Shown: piece after piece, positions 37,391 to 46,218 of the stretch
How positions within the stretch are numbered: position 1 is the stretch's first letter
Layout: each line of letters opens with the position of its first letter
Assembly (NCBI RefSeq): GCF_003430825.1
Contig: NZ_CP024045.1
Location: 37,048-101,047 of the forward strand
DNA length: 64,000 bases
Direction of reading: 5' to 3'
Source of the DNA: Natrarchaeobaculum sulfurireducens
GTDB lineage: Archaea > Halobacteriota > Halobacteria > Halobacteriales > Natrialbaceae
Program-made: the position numbers and the translations under genes
Notes under the pieces: model-generated
Told to the model about the DNA's origin: nothing
What the model saw: the letters and a program-made list of their open reading frames with translations, nothing else
The model's database searches: none

Positions 37391-38281
37391 TTAGAGATTG
37401 ACGTTAATCCGGGGCGTAATGCACTCGGATACGCTGAGACCACCGTGCTGGAAATTCGAGTACTTCCCTCCGGCAGGCCAAGTGTACCGCCCGATGGGCA
37501 TGTAGTACCCATCTGCCTCCACGACAAGACCATCCTCCACGAGGTCGTCAGCGTTGACGTTCCCAACACTTTCGAACCGTCCACTAAATGTGTTCTGGAG
37601 ACGGGTTTTCTGTCGGTCTGAAATTTGGAAGGTGTGACCGGAGTCCAATCGGGCGTACCCGTGGTCTGAGGTGATCACCAAGGAGTCTGTATCCAGCTGG
37701 TTGATGATGTTGCGGAGTGCTGTCTCTGACTTCTCGTACATCTCCTCGATGGAGGACAATTTGGTCCTTCCTTCCTGAATATTCTCGAGAAGGGCGTCAG
37801 GGTACCGGCTCCAGATGATTTGCTCGTCACCATCCAGGGATGGTTCTTGGCTCTGTACGCTGGCAGTTTTGTACTCTTTCTTCAGATCGGAGTAACCTAC
37901 TCTATCTCGGAAAGGCATTGTCTCGGAAGGAACAGTCGAATACGAGTAACCGACCGACAGCTCACTGGCTTCGTCCTCCAACAACTGTACGAAGAGGGAG
38001 GCCTCTCGGACACTCATTGAGTCCATCATAACCAATGCTCCATCCTCGGGAACGGTCATGGAGGCCTGGTTTACACACCTGTCTGCCAGGATCTCAGTAT
38101 AGAACTCGCTGTAGACATCGAGAAGCAGGCGTTCATACTCCACCATTTGCGACTCCCGACTATAGTGCGAGGCGATATCATCTCCGGCAGGAGCCCAGAT
38201 GTTCCAGACTGCCTCCCATACCGGATCAATTGGGTCCTCGGCGTCGACTAAATTGGTGAGGACCTCAGTCTTGAACTTCAC
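37391..38281 (-). CDS. pglZ: PglZ-domain protein
   Basis: 296 aa. ALVMMDSMSVREA near residue 81, LVITSDHGYARLD near 200 and FQHGGLSVSECITP near 276 are the metal-site blocks of the alkaline-phosphatase-like PglZ fold. It is much shorter than free-standing BREX PglZ proteins (usually 600-900 aa), being almost only the catalytic domain. PglZ is a hallmark of BREX-type phage defence. Its start overlaps the end of the ATPase gene by 17 bases, and its stop is 8 bases from the methyltransferase, so the three are co-translated. Confidence 0.8.
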   Translation of the reverse strand: MKFKTEVLTNLVDAEDPIDPVWEAVWNIWAPAGDDIASHYSRESQMVEYERLLLDVYSEFYTEILADRCVNQASMTVPEDGALVMMDSMSVREASLFVQLLEDEASELSVGYSYSTVPSETMPFRDRVGYSDLKKEYKTASVQSQEPSLDGDEQIIWSRYPDALLENIQEGRTKLSSIEEMYEKSETALRNIINQLDTDSLVITSDHGYARLDSGHTFQISDRQKTRLQNTFSGRFESVGNVNADDLVEDGLVVEADGYYMPIGRYTWPAGGKYSNFQHGGLSVSECITPRINVNL

Positions 38282-40769
38282 TTTCGATCACCACCTGAGC
38301 GTTGATATGGGTCGCACTTGGCAGTTCTTCCAGGAACTCGATCAGCTCCTCCTTCGACAGATCGTCTAAATCGTAGGAGAGATCGATATGTGTTGCAGTG
38401 TCTGTGTCTCCGTTGACCCGGGACTCCGCTACACTTCGAAGAACACGAGCACTGTTGCCCTCTAACTGAACCGTCTTGGTCTCGGTCGGTTTACTGGCCG
38501 TTTCTCCTTCATATCCAGTCCCTGACCCGGTACGGCCGACAGTCGTCGTGGTTCCATCACCTGTACCGATACTGCTTCCAGTCGTAGCTCTTCCCGAACC
38601 AGTAGTGCCCGTGTTAGGCTCGGGCTCTGGCTCCGTCTCCGTGTAAACCGACTCATCAAGATTGTCTGGGTGATGGATGGTCAGTTCATCGTTGAGATCC
38701 GGTAATGGATCGCCCTTCTGAGTCGCGTAGAACTTCGCTCGGTCGCTTTCCAAGATAATCTTCCCATCTCGGTAGAGTTGGCCGAGAGCAGAGTAAAACG
38801 CACTGTCCTCCAAGACCACAGGCATCCTACGGAACTGGCGGAAATCATTGAGCATCGAACCTACGTTAACCCCGTTCTCTGCATCCTGGACCTCCTCGAC
38901 GATCTTCTCTCCAATGTAGGTCTTATCACGGCCTACCTTGCTCTTCACATCCTCGATGTCGGGATTGACCGATTTCTTCCTCATCCGAAGACCTCCGCCG
39001 GAATCAGTCCACTTGACCCAGCTCCCGTAGTTGTCCTCAAGCTCGTTCCGTAGCTCACGACGTTCGTCTCGGATTATCTTCTCCAATTCACCTTGCTCGT
39101 CGTCAACCTTTCCTCTCAGGTTCTCAGCGCCAAGCACACGAGCTGCCTTGCTGATCAGGTCATCATCCTGGCGGATCTTCTGGTTGGGAGTGACGAAGAG
39201 AACCGTGTTCTGATAGGTCCTACCCTCGAAGAAGCTGTCCAACTTTTTCTCCAAGGCCCCGTTCGACAAGTAGTCCAACATCACAACGACCGAGATATCC
39301 CGTGAATCCGAGACATCGTCTTCAGGATAGACAAATACGTCTCCTTTCCAAACATCGTCCCGGACGACCTCAGCCAGTTTCTCCTCAATAGCATCTCGAT
39401 CTCCGTCTAAAACTCGTTCTTGTTCTCGAGTTACGAGAGCGGTGAGCTTGGGATCCTCGGTAATGTAGTAGTTGTCCTTCTGACCATCTCGGTCCAAGTA
39501 GTGAGCAGTGCCATACAGGTTCTGGAGGGACATATCCAGCTTCGACACCGAGTTCTTTCCAGGCTTATACGTCCCAAGCAAACACTCCGTGACGGAGGCC
39601 ATCTGAGACCTTTCGTCCAGAGTGTAGAGGAGAATGGTCTTCAGCAGATCCTCACCGAAGTCGATATCCTCGACAGAATCAAGGTCGGAGACATACCGAT
39701 TGAAAAGTGTCTGGTTGATCCCCCGGAACGCAGCTGCTTCGATATCGCTGGTTATGATCAGATCGGTATCCTGGTAGAGCCGTCTCACTGTATCAGCGAG
39801 CACGTTCATGGCACCTCGAACGTTCTGTCTTTCCTTCCCACCTTCGTACAGGTTATCAAGGATGTCAAGGAGCTCAGGATGGAACGGATAGGTCTCCACC
39901 ATCCTATTCTCGTACCGTTTCTCCTCCTCAATGTCGATAGGATAAGAGTAGTTTTCAACGTAGTTCTGGACTATATCCCGAACCTCGTTTTCATCCAGTT
40001 CTTCACGCCGAGTTTCAAAGAGTCGGTGGAGGATAATCCGTTCCCGGTCACCGGTGGCGTTCAGATCTACGGCGTAGGGACTCGTCCGATTGAGAATCCG
40101 CTTGAAGTCATCGCTCTTGTCCAATAGTGTGATGAAAACAAACAGGTCCTCGTCAGGATCGTTCGCTACCTCCAGTAGATTCTGGATGAAGAACTCGTTA
40201 CGTTCAACCAATTCCTCATCCACCGAATCGCTAAACGACTCCCACCACGTCTCAATTTCATCGAAAAAGATGGCAACCGGCCCATCAGCACAGAGATCCT
40301 CTATATGCTCAGTCGTAACATACCGCTTGACATCATCTGAGATATCCTCACGGCCAAGATCCTCGAAAATCGGCTCCCAGATATGATCCGCATCAGTCTC
40401 ACTGGTAGACAGAATGGTCGCATCCGTTGACTCCGGGACATCAAGAGCAATCTCCCAATCATTGAGCCATTCTTGGCCAACCTCTGGACTATTGAAGAGG
40501 TGATACAGGGTCAACAAGCCGTGAGACTTACCTGCCCCATAAGGCCCTGAAAGCGTGATTCCTCCCTGACTGTCCCGCCCCCGTAACTTGTTATCAACAT
40601 GGTCGAACGCAGTTTCCAAAGCATTCGAGGGATAGGTCATGGAGAGAAGCCGGGACGGATCATTTTCAAGCCGGTCCTCCGACCCACCTACCTTGTGCGC
40701 CTGGAGAACCCCCTGAAAACGCCCCTCACGGACTTCCTTACGGGGCGTCAGGAGCTCTGAAAAGTTCAT
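38265..40769 (-). CDS. DUF499-like P-loop ATPase (BrxC/PglY-like role)
   Basis: 834 aa. The N-terminus (TPRKEVREGRFQGVLQAHKV) and SGPYGAGKSHGLLTLYHLF near residues 72-90 match the DUF499/BrxC arrangement, with Walker A GPYGAGKS. VAIFFDEIETWWESF near 161 is Walker B. A long helical middle region follows. Residues about 690-745 are a Gly/Thr/Ser-rich linker, and the last 75 residues form a small domain. Such giant ATPases act with DUF1156 methylases and PglZ in phage exclusion. It is the first gene of the five-gene operon; the region upstream (40770-40985) is AT-rich and would hold the promoter. Confidence 0.75.
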   Translation of the reverse strand: MNFSELLTPRKEVREGRFQGVLQAHKVGGSEDRLENDPSRLLSMTYPSNALETAFDHVDNKLRGRDSQGGITLSGPYGAGKSHGLLTLYHLFNSPEVGQEWLNDWEIALDVPESTDATILSTSETDADHIWEPIFEDLGREDISDDVKRYVTTEHIEDLCADGPVAIFFDEIETWWESFSDSVDEELVERNEFFIQNLLEVANDPDEDLFVFITLLDKSDDFKRILNRTSPYAVDLNATGDRERIILHRLFETRREELDENEVRDIVQNYVENYSYPIDIEEEKRYENRMVETYPFHPELLDILDNLYEGGKERQNVRGAMNVLADTVRRLYQDTDLIITSDIEAAAFRGINQTLFNRYVSDLDSVEDIDFGEDLLKTILLYTLDERSQMASVTECLLGTYKPGKNSVSKLDMSLQNLYGTAHYLDRDGQKDNYYITEDPKLTALVTREQERVLDGDRDAIEEKLAEVVRDDVWKGDVFVYPEDDVSDSRDISVVVMLDYLSNGALEKKLDSFFEGRTYQNTVLFVTPNQKIRQDDDLISKAARVLGAENLRGKVDDEQGELEKIIRDERRELRNELEDNYGSWVKWTDSGGGLRMRKKSVNPDIEDVKSKVGRDKTYIGEKIVEEVQDAENGVNVGSMLNDFRQFRRMPVVLEDSAFYSALGQLYRDGKIILESDRAKFYATQKGDPLPDLNDELTIHHPDNLDESVYTETEPEPEPNTGTTGSGRATTGSSIGTGDGTTTTVGRTGSGTGYEGETASKPTETKTVQLEGNSARVLRSVAESRVNGDTDTATHIDLSYDLDDLSKEELIEFLEELPSATHINAQVVIESEVQD

Positions 40770-40985
40770 ACGCTTCTGTTCTGACTCGGACCTACTTCAT
40801 GCTTTTCAAAATGACGCCTCAGAAGAACTCTACAACAAATCCAAATTCAGAGATCCTCCAAGGACCTAACGAACCAGCAGGACGAATTTGCAAGAGGAAT
40901 AATTATCGCCCCCTCATACCGGGAACTGGAATTTAGGAAAATCCATAAATTATGTCAGAGAAAGCTCGAGAGCTTAGCCAAGAAA

Positions 40986-41279
40986 GTGGCGGAGTGCAAC
41001 AACACAGACGAAACTAGAGAACTACTCACCGAATACGAACCCATCTCCCAAGGAGTCCTGAAAGCAGCACACTCCATCGACTGCCTCCAGATAGAACCCA
41101 CACTCCACGAAACACTAGACGCAGACGCACTGGACAAAATCTTCCAGACCTCAGGCAACGTCAACGGAAGAATCGTCACCCAGATCTGGGACATGACCGC
41201 CGTCATCACCCCCATAAAGTCTAGCTATATGAGGCAAAGAAAACTCCTCAAAATTGACTTCGGTAACTCAATCACCTAA
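40986..41279 (+). CDS. Small hypothetical protein, about 97 aa
   Basis: Plus-strand frame with a GTG at 40986; the frame is open further upstream, so an earlier alternative start is possible. The protein is helical and charged (TRELLTEYEPISQGVLKAAH, IVTQIWDMTAVITPIKSSYM). It lies between two minus-strand units of the island and points away from the ATPase gene. No family is recognised. Confidence 0.4.
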   Translation: MAECNNTDETRELLTEYEPISQGVLKAAHSIDCLQIEPTLHETLDADALDKIFQTSGNVNGRIVTQIWDMTAVITPIKSSYMRQRKLLKIDFGNSIT

Positions 41280-41370
41280 TTCGATACCACTCGGCGTTTA
41301 TTGTGAATTGAAACCCCCTGGCAGATCACCATCGGAAAAACCGCTTCAGATTGCACAGAGAGTATTTGTC

Positions 41371-42543
41371 CTAAATACTCCAGAACTTCTCGCCGCCCAC
41401 CTCGAACGACGAAACACCATCCATATCCTGGAGACGGTTCCGTGCTTCCTCACGCTTGATCCCGTAGACCTCCATGACCTCGGGAGTGGCCACAGGACCA
41501 TGCTCCTCAACGAACCCCTGCAGTTCCTGAGGGTCCTGCTCCTCGATCCCTTGGAACGTGAACTGGGTCTTGAAATCCGAGTACCGGACACGGCCATTCT
41601 TCAGCACCGGCTTCCCCTGAATCTCCATGAACGTGAACGGAAGCTCGCCACGCTCACCGGATTCCAGTTCGGCTTCTTCCAGATCTTCCTCGAACTGTTC
41701 CGAGTCCAGGCCGAGATCTGACGCCAGGTCGATCAAGACCTCTCGGTCGTTGATGTCACGGCCAGCTGCAACACCACGCTGCCACAACGCCCGGATGTAA
41801 TCCTCTCCACGCCGCTGCCTGTCTGCTGCCTCGAACGCTCTGTTGACCAGTTCCGTGGACTCCGGCGAGTCATCGTCCCAGAACGAAGGATCAACCGGCA
41901 TACCCAGCTGCTGACCGACGTCAATCCACTTCTGCTTCTCCTGCACCGGATTGATCGCGCGGACAGGAGCCGGTTTGTAGAAGAGTTCGATCTCTTCACT
42001 GTAGCACTCCTCGACACGTTTCATCACCGGTTGGACACCCCATGACATCGCGCTCAACGCATCGACTTCCTGGACCACGACCACTGTCTCATCTTCCTCT
42101 TCCTCGTCGTCCTCGTCCTCATCCTCGTCGTCTTCGTCGTCGGTGTCCTCCTCTTCTTCCGTGTCTTCCTCTGTCTCAGGCTCGTCGACGTCGTCGTCTT
42201 CTAGCTCTAAATCCGGCTGTTCCTCTTCCTCGTCGTCCTCGTCTTTACCCTCTTCTTCCTCTGCTTCACCACTGTCGCCGGATTCGTTGCCTTCAGAAGG
42301 CTCTGTACCTGTACCTGCACCGGCACCCGACCCAGCAGCACCAGCACCAGCGGCACCGGCAACACCCGCAGCAGCTACTTTGCCACCACCCGAATCCTCG
42401 TCAGAGTTATCGCCTCCATCGTCACCAGTATAATCGTCTACACCGGTCTGAGTATGATCGTCAGTCGCTCCATCATCCTGCGAATCATCATCATCCGACG
42501 AATCGTAATCACCACCGCTGTATGAACCAAGGAATACGAACAT
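41371..42543 (-). CDS. DsbA-like protein without catalytic cysteines, with long acidic N-terminal linker
   Basis: 390 aa. Residues about 10-150 are low-complexity: Asp/Ser/Gly, then an Ala/Gly run, then a long Glu/Asp block. Residues about 155-310 follow haloarchaeal DsbA/FrnE-type thioredoxin-fold proteins: INPVQEKQKWIDVGQQLGMP, SPESTELVNRAFEAADRQ, INDREVLIDLASDLGLD. The active-site loop reads DALSAMSWGV, where the family has a Cys-containing motif, so both redox cysteines are gone. A small C-terminal domain follows (VATPEVMEVYGIKREEAR). It probably works as a binding scaffold. It begins 3 bases after the stop of the preceding gene. Confidence 0.6.
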   Translation of the reverse strand: MFVFLGSYSGGDYDSSDDDDSQDDGATDDHTQTGVDDYTGDDGGDNSDEDSGGGKVAAAGVAGAAGAGAAGSGAGAGTGTEPSEGNESGDSGEAEEEEGKDEDDEEEEQPDLELEDDDVDEPETEEDTEEEEDTDDEDDEDEDEDDEEEEDETVVVVQEVDALSAMSWGVQPVMKRVEECYSEEIELFYKPAPVRAINPVQEKQKWIDVGQQLGMPVDPSFWDDDSPESTELVNRAFEAADRQRRGEDYIRALWQRGVAAGRDINDREVLIDLASDLGLDSEQFEEDLEEAELESGERGELPFTFMEIQGKPVLKNGRVRYSDFKTQFTFQGIEEQDPQELQGFVEEHGPVATPEVMEVYGIKREEARNRLQDMDGVSSFEVGGEKFWSI

Positions 42544-42546
42544 CGT

Positions 42547-43431
42547 TCAGTTATCCTCCTTCCCGCCGAAGAACTCGTTTACCGGCCTCTGCTCCTGATC
42601 ATCGTTCAACGAAAGCTTGGCCTCCCGGCTCTCCTGGAACTCCGGCCACGGATCCTGCGAAAGCCCGTCACCTTCTGTACAGGCACTTTTCCACTGCCGA
42701 AGCCCAGTAGCCCCACGGACACGCGGAGCAAAATCAAACAGGTCATCCTCCGCAAGCCGTCCGATCAGGAAAACATCCTCCATGTCTATGGCGGCGATAC
42801 AGTCCCTGACGTGGCTGTGTAGCACATTGATCGCGTTCCCGGCGTCACCGCCCGTGTACTGGACAGCGTAAAACGCGAACTCCTGGTAATCGAATTCGTC
42901 GTATAATTCCCGATATTCCACGAAGTGCCCGTACTTCCAGCCCTTGTTTGTCGGGATCAACCGGACATCGAAGTCTTGCTCGATGATTTCTTTCTGAAGA
43001 GTCCGGACGTGGCCGGTGTACGCCTCGATAGCGTTGTCTTGGATCTCCTCGTCCATCCAGTTGTAGCTGTAGACCACGTCGGGAACGTAGATCGCTGGCT
43101 GAACCACTTCCAGCAAATTCACTACATCCTGGAAAGTACGCTCGTTCACGTCATCATCGTGCTCCGTACCGAGGATTACCGGGATATGCCACGGCTCGAG
43201 GACCTGGCTCAGGTCACCGTCTCGCTCAATGACCTCCTGGGCGTCGGAAAAATTGATTACCACGTACTCGACGTCCTGATTCCCGTCAAGCCAGTCCTCA
43301 TACTCTGGATCCGGTAGTTCTACGCGGGGATGAACGCCTCTAACCGGTTTGTATATCCGGTGAGAAACTACCGCCTCATGAAGTGTTTGCTGCCCTCTGC
43401 CGATTTCTCGGGTATCTACGTTCGAACTCAA
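42547..43431 (-). CDS. Possible TGT-like TIM-barrel protein
   Basis: About 294 aa taking the TTG at 43431; the frame is open to 43491, but the extra 20 residues are Arg-rich and unlikely. The strand/helix rhythm and FLIGRLAEDDLFDFAPRVRG near residue 230, DVRLIPTNKGW near 155 and QPAIYVPDVVYSYNW near 110 recall tRNA-guanine transglycosylase barrels and their DNA-modifying relative DpdA. The catalytic aspartates cannot be placed with confidence. It forms a two-gene unit with the Cys-less DsbA-like protein just ahead of the PglZ operon, so a role in base modification or sensing is an open possibility. Confidence 0.4.
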   Translation of the reverse strand: MSSNVDTREIGRGQQTLHEAVVSHRIYKPVRGVHPRVELPDPEYEDWLDGNQDVEYVVINFSDAQEVIERDGDLSQVLEPWHIPVILGTEHDDDVNERTFQDVVNLLEVVQPAIYVPDVVYSYNWMDEEIQDNAIEAYTGHVRTLQKEIIEQDFDVRLIPTNKGWKYGHFVEYRELYDEFDYQEFAFYAVQYTGGDAGNAINVLHSHVRDCIAAIDMEDVFLIGRLAEDDLFDFAPRVRGATGLRQWKSACTEGDGLSQDPWPEFQESREAKLSLNDDQEQRPVNEFFGGKEDN

Positions 43432-43653
43432 AGGTCGTGCTCTCCGTCTCCAGGTGTGTATTCGTGGGAGACATGTCAGGTTACGTGCCAACCCACCATA
43501 ATACTATCGCCTCAAACCGGCGTCTAGGGCCGCCTAAACCCTAGAAACACGGGCTTCACAGATCAACAGAGTAATCCAGAACCATTGATATATAAACAAC
43601 AGTTATGATCTGGACCTCAATAATAGTCAATCAGTTCACATCTGGGGTGTAGA

Positions 43654-43947
43654 CTACTTACCGTACCAGGATTCGATATTCTGAACGGCATGGATATCGT
43701 GCTTGTAGTCCGCTCGGCCGCCATCAGGTTTGTAGACTGCAATTTCCTTATCCTCGGAATCCGGACGATACCACTTATCGTCGTGCTCAGAGAGAATCCG
43801 TTCAATCCTCTCCTCCCTCTGGCTACTGTAACAGTCCCTGCAGAGACCGTCCGTCGTATCCTGGCCTACACCGATATAAACCGAGGCAGTGTACGTCGAA
43901 CCGCACTCATTGCACTCTCGCTCCTCCTCATACGTCTTACTGCCCAT
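43654..43947 (-). CDS. Zinc-ribbon protein, 97 aa
   Basis: From ATG 43947 the protein reads MGSKTYEEERECNECGS and later LCRDCYSSQREERIERIL: two CxxC knuckles that would bind one zinc. The C-terminal half is charged, with YKHDIHAVQNIESWY at the end. Such ribbons bind nucleic acid or proteins. An upstream ATG at 43980 adds a hydrophobic tail and is less likely. It is divergent from the next zinc-ribbon gene. Confidence 0.6.
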   Translation of the reverse strand: MGSKTYEEERECNECGSTYTASVYIGVGQDTTDGLCRDCYSSQREERIERILSEHDDKWYRPDSEDKEIAVYKPDGGRADYKHDIHAVQNIESWYGK

Positions 43948-44078
43948 AGAAAAACGGTACAAGCTAACTAGACAAATCACTGTTCCTAAACCTGGGCCTG
44001 AAAGATACCTGGTTAGACCTATTCTGCCGTACCGTAGACCACCGACAGTTTATGTGCAATGCCTCGGGAGAATGGATC

Positions 44079-44279
44079 ATGGACGACACAATCTACGCTC
44101 CCGGCCCCATCAAATGCCGAGAATGCGGGACAGAACTCGAAACCATCGAGAAAGGCTACCTGCAAAGCCAGAACTGCACCGGAGAAATCGAAGACGTCGA
44201 AGACTACCGGGCCAAGTACCCGGACGCACTTACCCGGACCACCGAAATGCGGGACAAAATCATCAACGCTATCAAATAG
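44079..44279 (+). CDS. Small zinc-knuckle protein, 66 aa
   Basis: From ATG 44079 the protein reads MDDTIYAPGPIKCRECGTEL, with a second single Cys (QNC) 20 residues later. The half-knuckle may bind zinc with a partner. It precedes the HEPN-like gene by 13 bases on the same strand, so the two are probably co-transcribed. An earlier ATG at 44052 is possible. Confidence 0.5.
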   Translation: MDDTIYAPGPIKCRECGTELETIEKGYLQSQNCTGEIEDVEDYRAKYPDALTRTTEMRDKIINAIK

Positions 44280-44292
44280 AAAACTTTGAGTA

Positions 44293-45006
44293 ATGAGTCA
44301 GCCACCAGATCCAGAACGGTATCTTGAACTCTTCGACAAGCTGGACCTCGATAATATTGAAGACCGTCGAATCGGTGTTCATCTCCTCAGAAACTACTTC
44401 TCCACCGTACTAACCGACGTAGCAGAAGAAAAACTGGGGTCAATGACCTCTATCAATCAAGACTACTTAGACGAACAGTGGCGACAGGTAAGAGCCAAAT
44501 TCGAGTCAATACCCGGTCAGATACCGGAAGAAATAGAGATACTTCCCTTCCCGCTCATCCAAGCCCGGAACCCTGTAACCCACAACGACCGGTACGACCC
44601 ACGACAAGAAATCAGCGATCTCCAGGAAATACGGGATCAAGCCCCTGAATGGAGAAGAGAAGTTGAAGAAATGGCGGAAGCCTATTTCCACGCCTGGGAA
44701 AACAAGAGTCCAAAAGAATCTCTGATCAACCTTGCAGAGCAAAATCTGCAGCAGGTGCTTTCCTCTGAGCCACGTTTTGACAAGTTCGCCAACGAGTATT
44801 CGATAGCTCATGAAGCGGCGAAAGAAGGAAAGGAAAAACTGCAAACGAACGTCGACCCGGACCGGGAACGAATCGAGAAAGAACTGGTCGAAGTAGTCGA
44901 GATAGCTCAAAGCCTGGTAAGAACCATCGAGAACTTAGAGCAGGATGAAATCGGATACGAAGACTACCTTGCAAACGACGTCCGCGATAGAATGCTAGGC
45001 CGTTAA
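44293..45006 (+). CDS. Possible HEPN-domain ribonuclease
   Basis: 237 aa, almost entirely helical. ARNPVTHNDRYDP near residues 94-106 contains RNxxxH, the catalytic signature of HEPN ribonucleases, placed as usual between two helices. The N-terminal helices (YLELFDKLDLDNIEDRRIGV, LLRNYFSTVLTDVAEEK) fit the first half of a HEPN bundle. The C-terminal half is a long charged helix pair. HEPN nucleases are common effectors in defence islands and in toxin-antitoxin pairs; the small protein just upstream could be the antitoxin. The call rests on one motif and on context. Confidence 0.45.
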   Translation: MSQPPDPERYLELFDKLDLDNIEDRRIGVHLLRNYFSTVLTDVAEEKLGSMTSINQDYLDEQWRQVRAKFESIPGQIPEEIEILPFPLIQARNPVTHNDRYDPRQEISDLQEIRDQAPEWRREVEEMAEAYFHAWENKSPKESLINLAEQNLQQVLSSEPRFDKFANEYSIAHEAAKEGKEKLQTNVDPDRERIEKELVEVVEIAQSLVRTIENLEQDEIGYEDYLANDVRDRMLGR

Positions 45007-45276
45007 ACCCTGGAAGACAATCCCGCTAAAAATCTGAAAAACAGATTTCAAAGTGACGTAGACAACACGTCCCACCGCCAATATCAGTCCAGCCAACAGT
45101 ACTTCTCCCTGACCTCGTTACTCATAGCAGGATCAGATCGTCGCCGGTATCAGAATCATCCTTCTCCACGATTACTAATTCAGATCTTTCGTCATCTACC
45201 TGTTCTTGGCCCTCCACACAATTCTCAGAAGAAGAGACAAACTCGTCAAGGGACTTGTGACAATGAGAATCTCTAT

Positions 45277-45441
45277 TCAACTCGACCACCTCTCACCGAG
45301 ACTCATCTGACCTCTCGCCGGATCACGATACTGTCGAGGGTCCTCCATAATATCGTGCTCACTCCAAATGTGCCGGGCAAAATTCATTCCGCCCTTGATC
45401 TCTTCACTACACTTCGTACAGATATACAGCTCGTCACCCAT
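45277..45441 (-). CDS. Small C2H2 zinc-finger protein, 54 aa
   Basis: A short minus-strand frame from ATG 45441: MGDELYICTKCSEEIKGGMN, then FARHIWSEHDIME. CxxC followed 15 residues later by HxxxxH is a C2H2 finger. Haloarchaeal plasmids carry many such tiny fingers, which bind DNA. The rest of 45007-45760 holds no other gene that I can support. Confidence 0.5.
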   Translation of the reverse strand: MGDELYICTKCSEEIKGGMNFARHIWSEHDIMEDPRQYRDPARGQMSLGERWSS

Positions 45442-45761
45442 GCAGTACTTCGAGATACAGGTCGTTCCGTCAACCTCCGGGACTCTCTTCGGGGAATTAC
45501 CTCTACACTAGTACAGCTGCTCCACTCATCATTCAACGCTTGGTCTATCCATTTTTCCTGGACACTACTAACAAGATTAGAGTAGATGCAACGCAGCCAT
45601 TCACCGGTCTCCAGGACCTGACAAATCCTGATAACCACACCGTTCTCCTAGACCAGGTGCTTATCGGGAAGCTCACCGAATCCCTGAAGGCGAATACGAA
45701 GACCAAGGTTATGCTCCCGCTGGAATCGGAAAGGGCGGGGTGGTGTCCGACACCTGTACTT

Positions 45762-45946
45762 CTCTATGGCCAGAGAGCCCTGTCTGAGACCGTCTTCTCC
45801 GTGATCAAGCGCACGCTCGGCGACGCCGTGCGTGCGCGATCCTGGTATCGTGAGTTCCGTGAAATCGTCCTGTTGTGTGTCGTCTATAACATCAAGCGTG
45901 CCATCGAACAGTGAAATCAACCGCAGTATGGCGATTCACCACGGCC
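45762..45946 (+). mobile_element. IS5-family fragment (transposase end plus inverted repeat)
   Basis: Encodes the last 50 residues of a transposase (LYGQRALSETVFSVIKR ... VVYNIKRAIEQ, stop at 45912-45914), nearly identical to the complete IS5 element at 15728-16667. The same terminal repeat (TGGCGATTCACCACGGCC, 45929-45946) follows. The other end of the element is missing. It marks an old recombination or deletion at the edge of the defence island. Confidence 0.8.
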
Positions 45947-46062
45947 ATTTCGAGAGATCTCACATCACTATTTGGGCAACCCGGTACTCGTGTTCGCGTT
46001 GTGTTCTGTGCGCCTGAACAAGGGTGCAGGCGCATCAGAGTAGGTGCCTGCGTGAAAACCCA

Positions 46063-46218
46063 ATGAAACAGCGATCGACACATACTCCCGAACATCGAAA
46101 GACGGCGTGTTTGAATCCGGTCTGTGAAAACCCAACGTCAACAGTGTACTGCTCGCCGGCATGCGCCATTTCGCACCAGGATCAGGTCCGATCCGAGCTC
46201 GAGGAGGCGCAGTCATGA
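46063..46218 (+). CDS. Small zinc-finger protein (module copy 1, first gene)
   Basis: 51 aa from ATG 46063. ACLNPVCENPTSTVYCSPAC is a four-cysteine finger followed by an acidic helix. Its stop overlaps the next start (ATGA at 46215-46218), so the pair is translationally coupled. The same kind of gene occurs at 60575-60718, also followed by a related second gene. Confidence 0.6.
   Translation: MKQRSTHTPEHRKTACLNPVCENPTSTVYCSPACAISHQDQVRSELEEAQS

Noticed and set aside
39420..40127. 235-aa plus-strand frame inside the ATPase gene
   Set aside because: Antisense to the DUF499-like ATPase; no signals of its own.
42143..42433. Possible tandem repeat or microsatellite in the acidic region
   Set aside because: It is the coding sequence of a Glu/Asp and Ala/Gly linker, kept in frame, with no regular DNA period.
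42042..42710. 222-aa plus-strand frame rich in Pro/His/Arg
   Set aside because: Antisense to the acidic linker of the DsbA-like protein; composition is an artefact of GAA/GAC repeats on the other strand.
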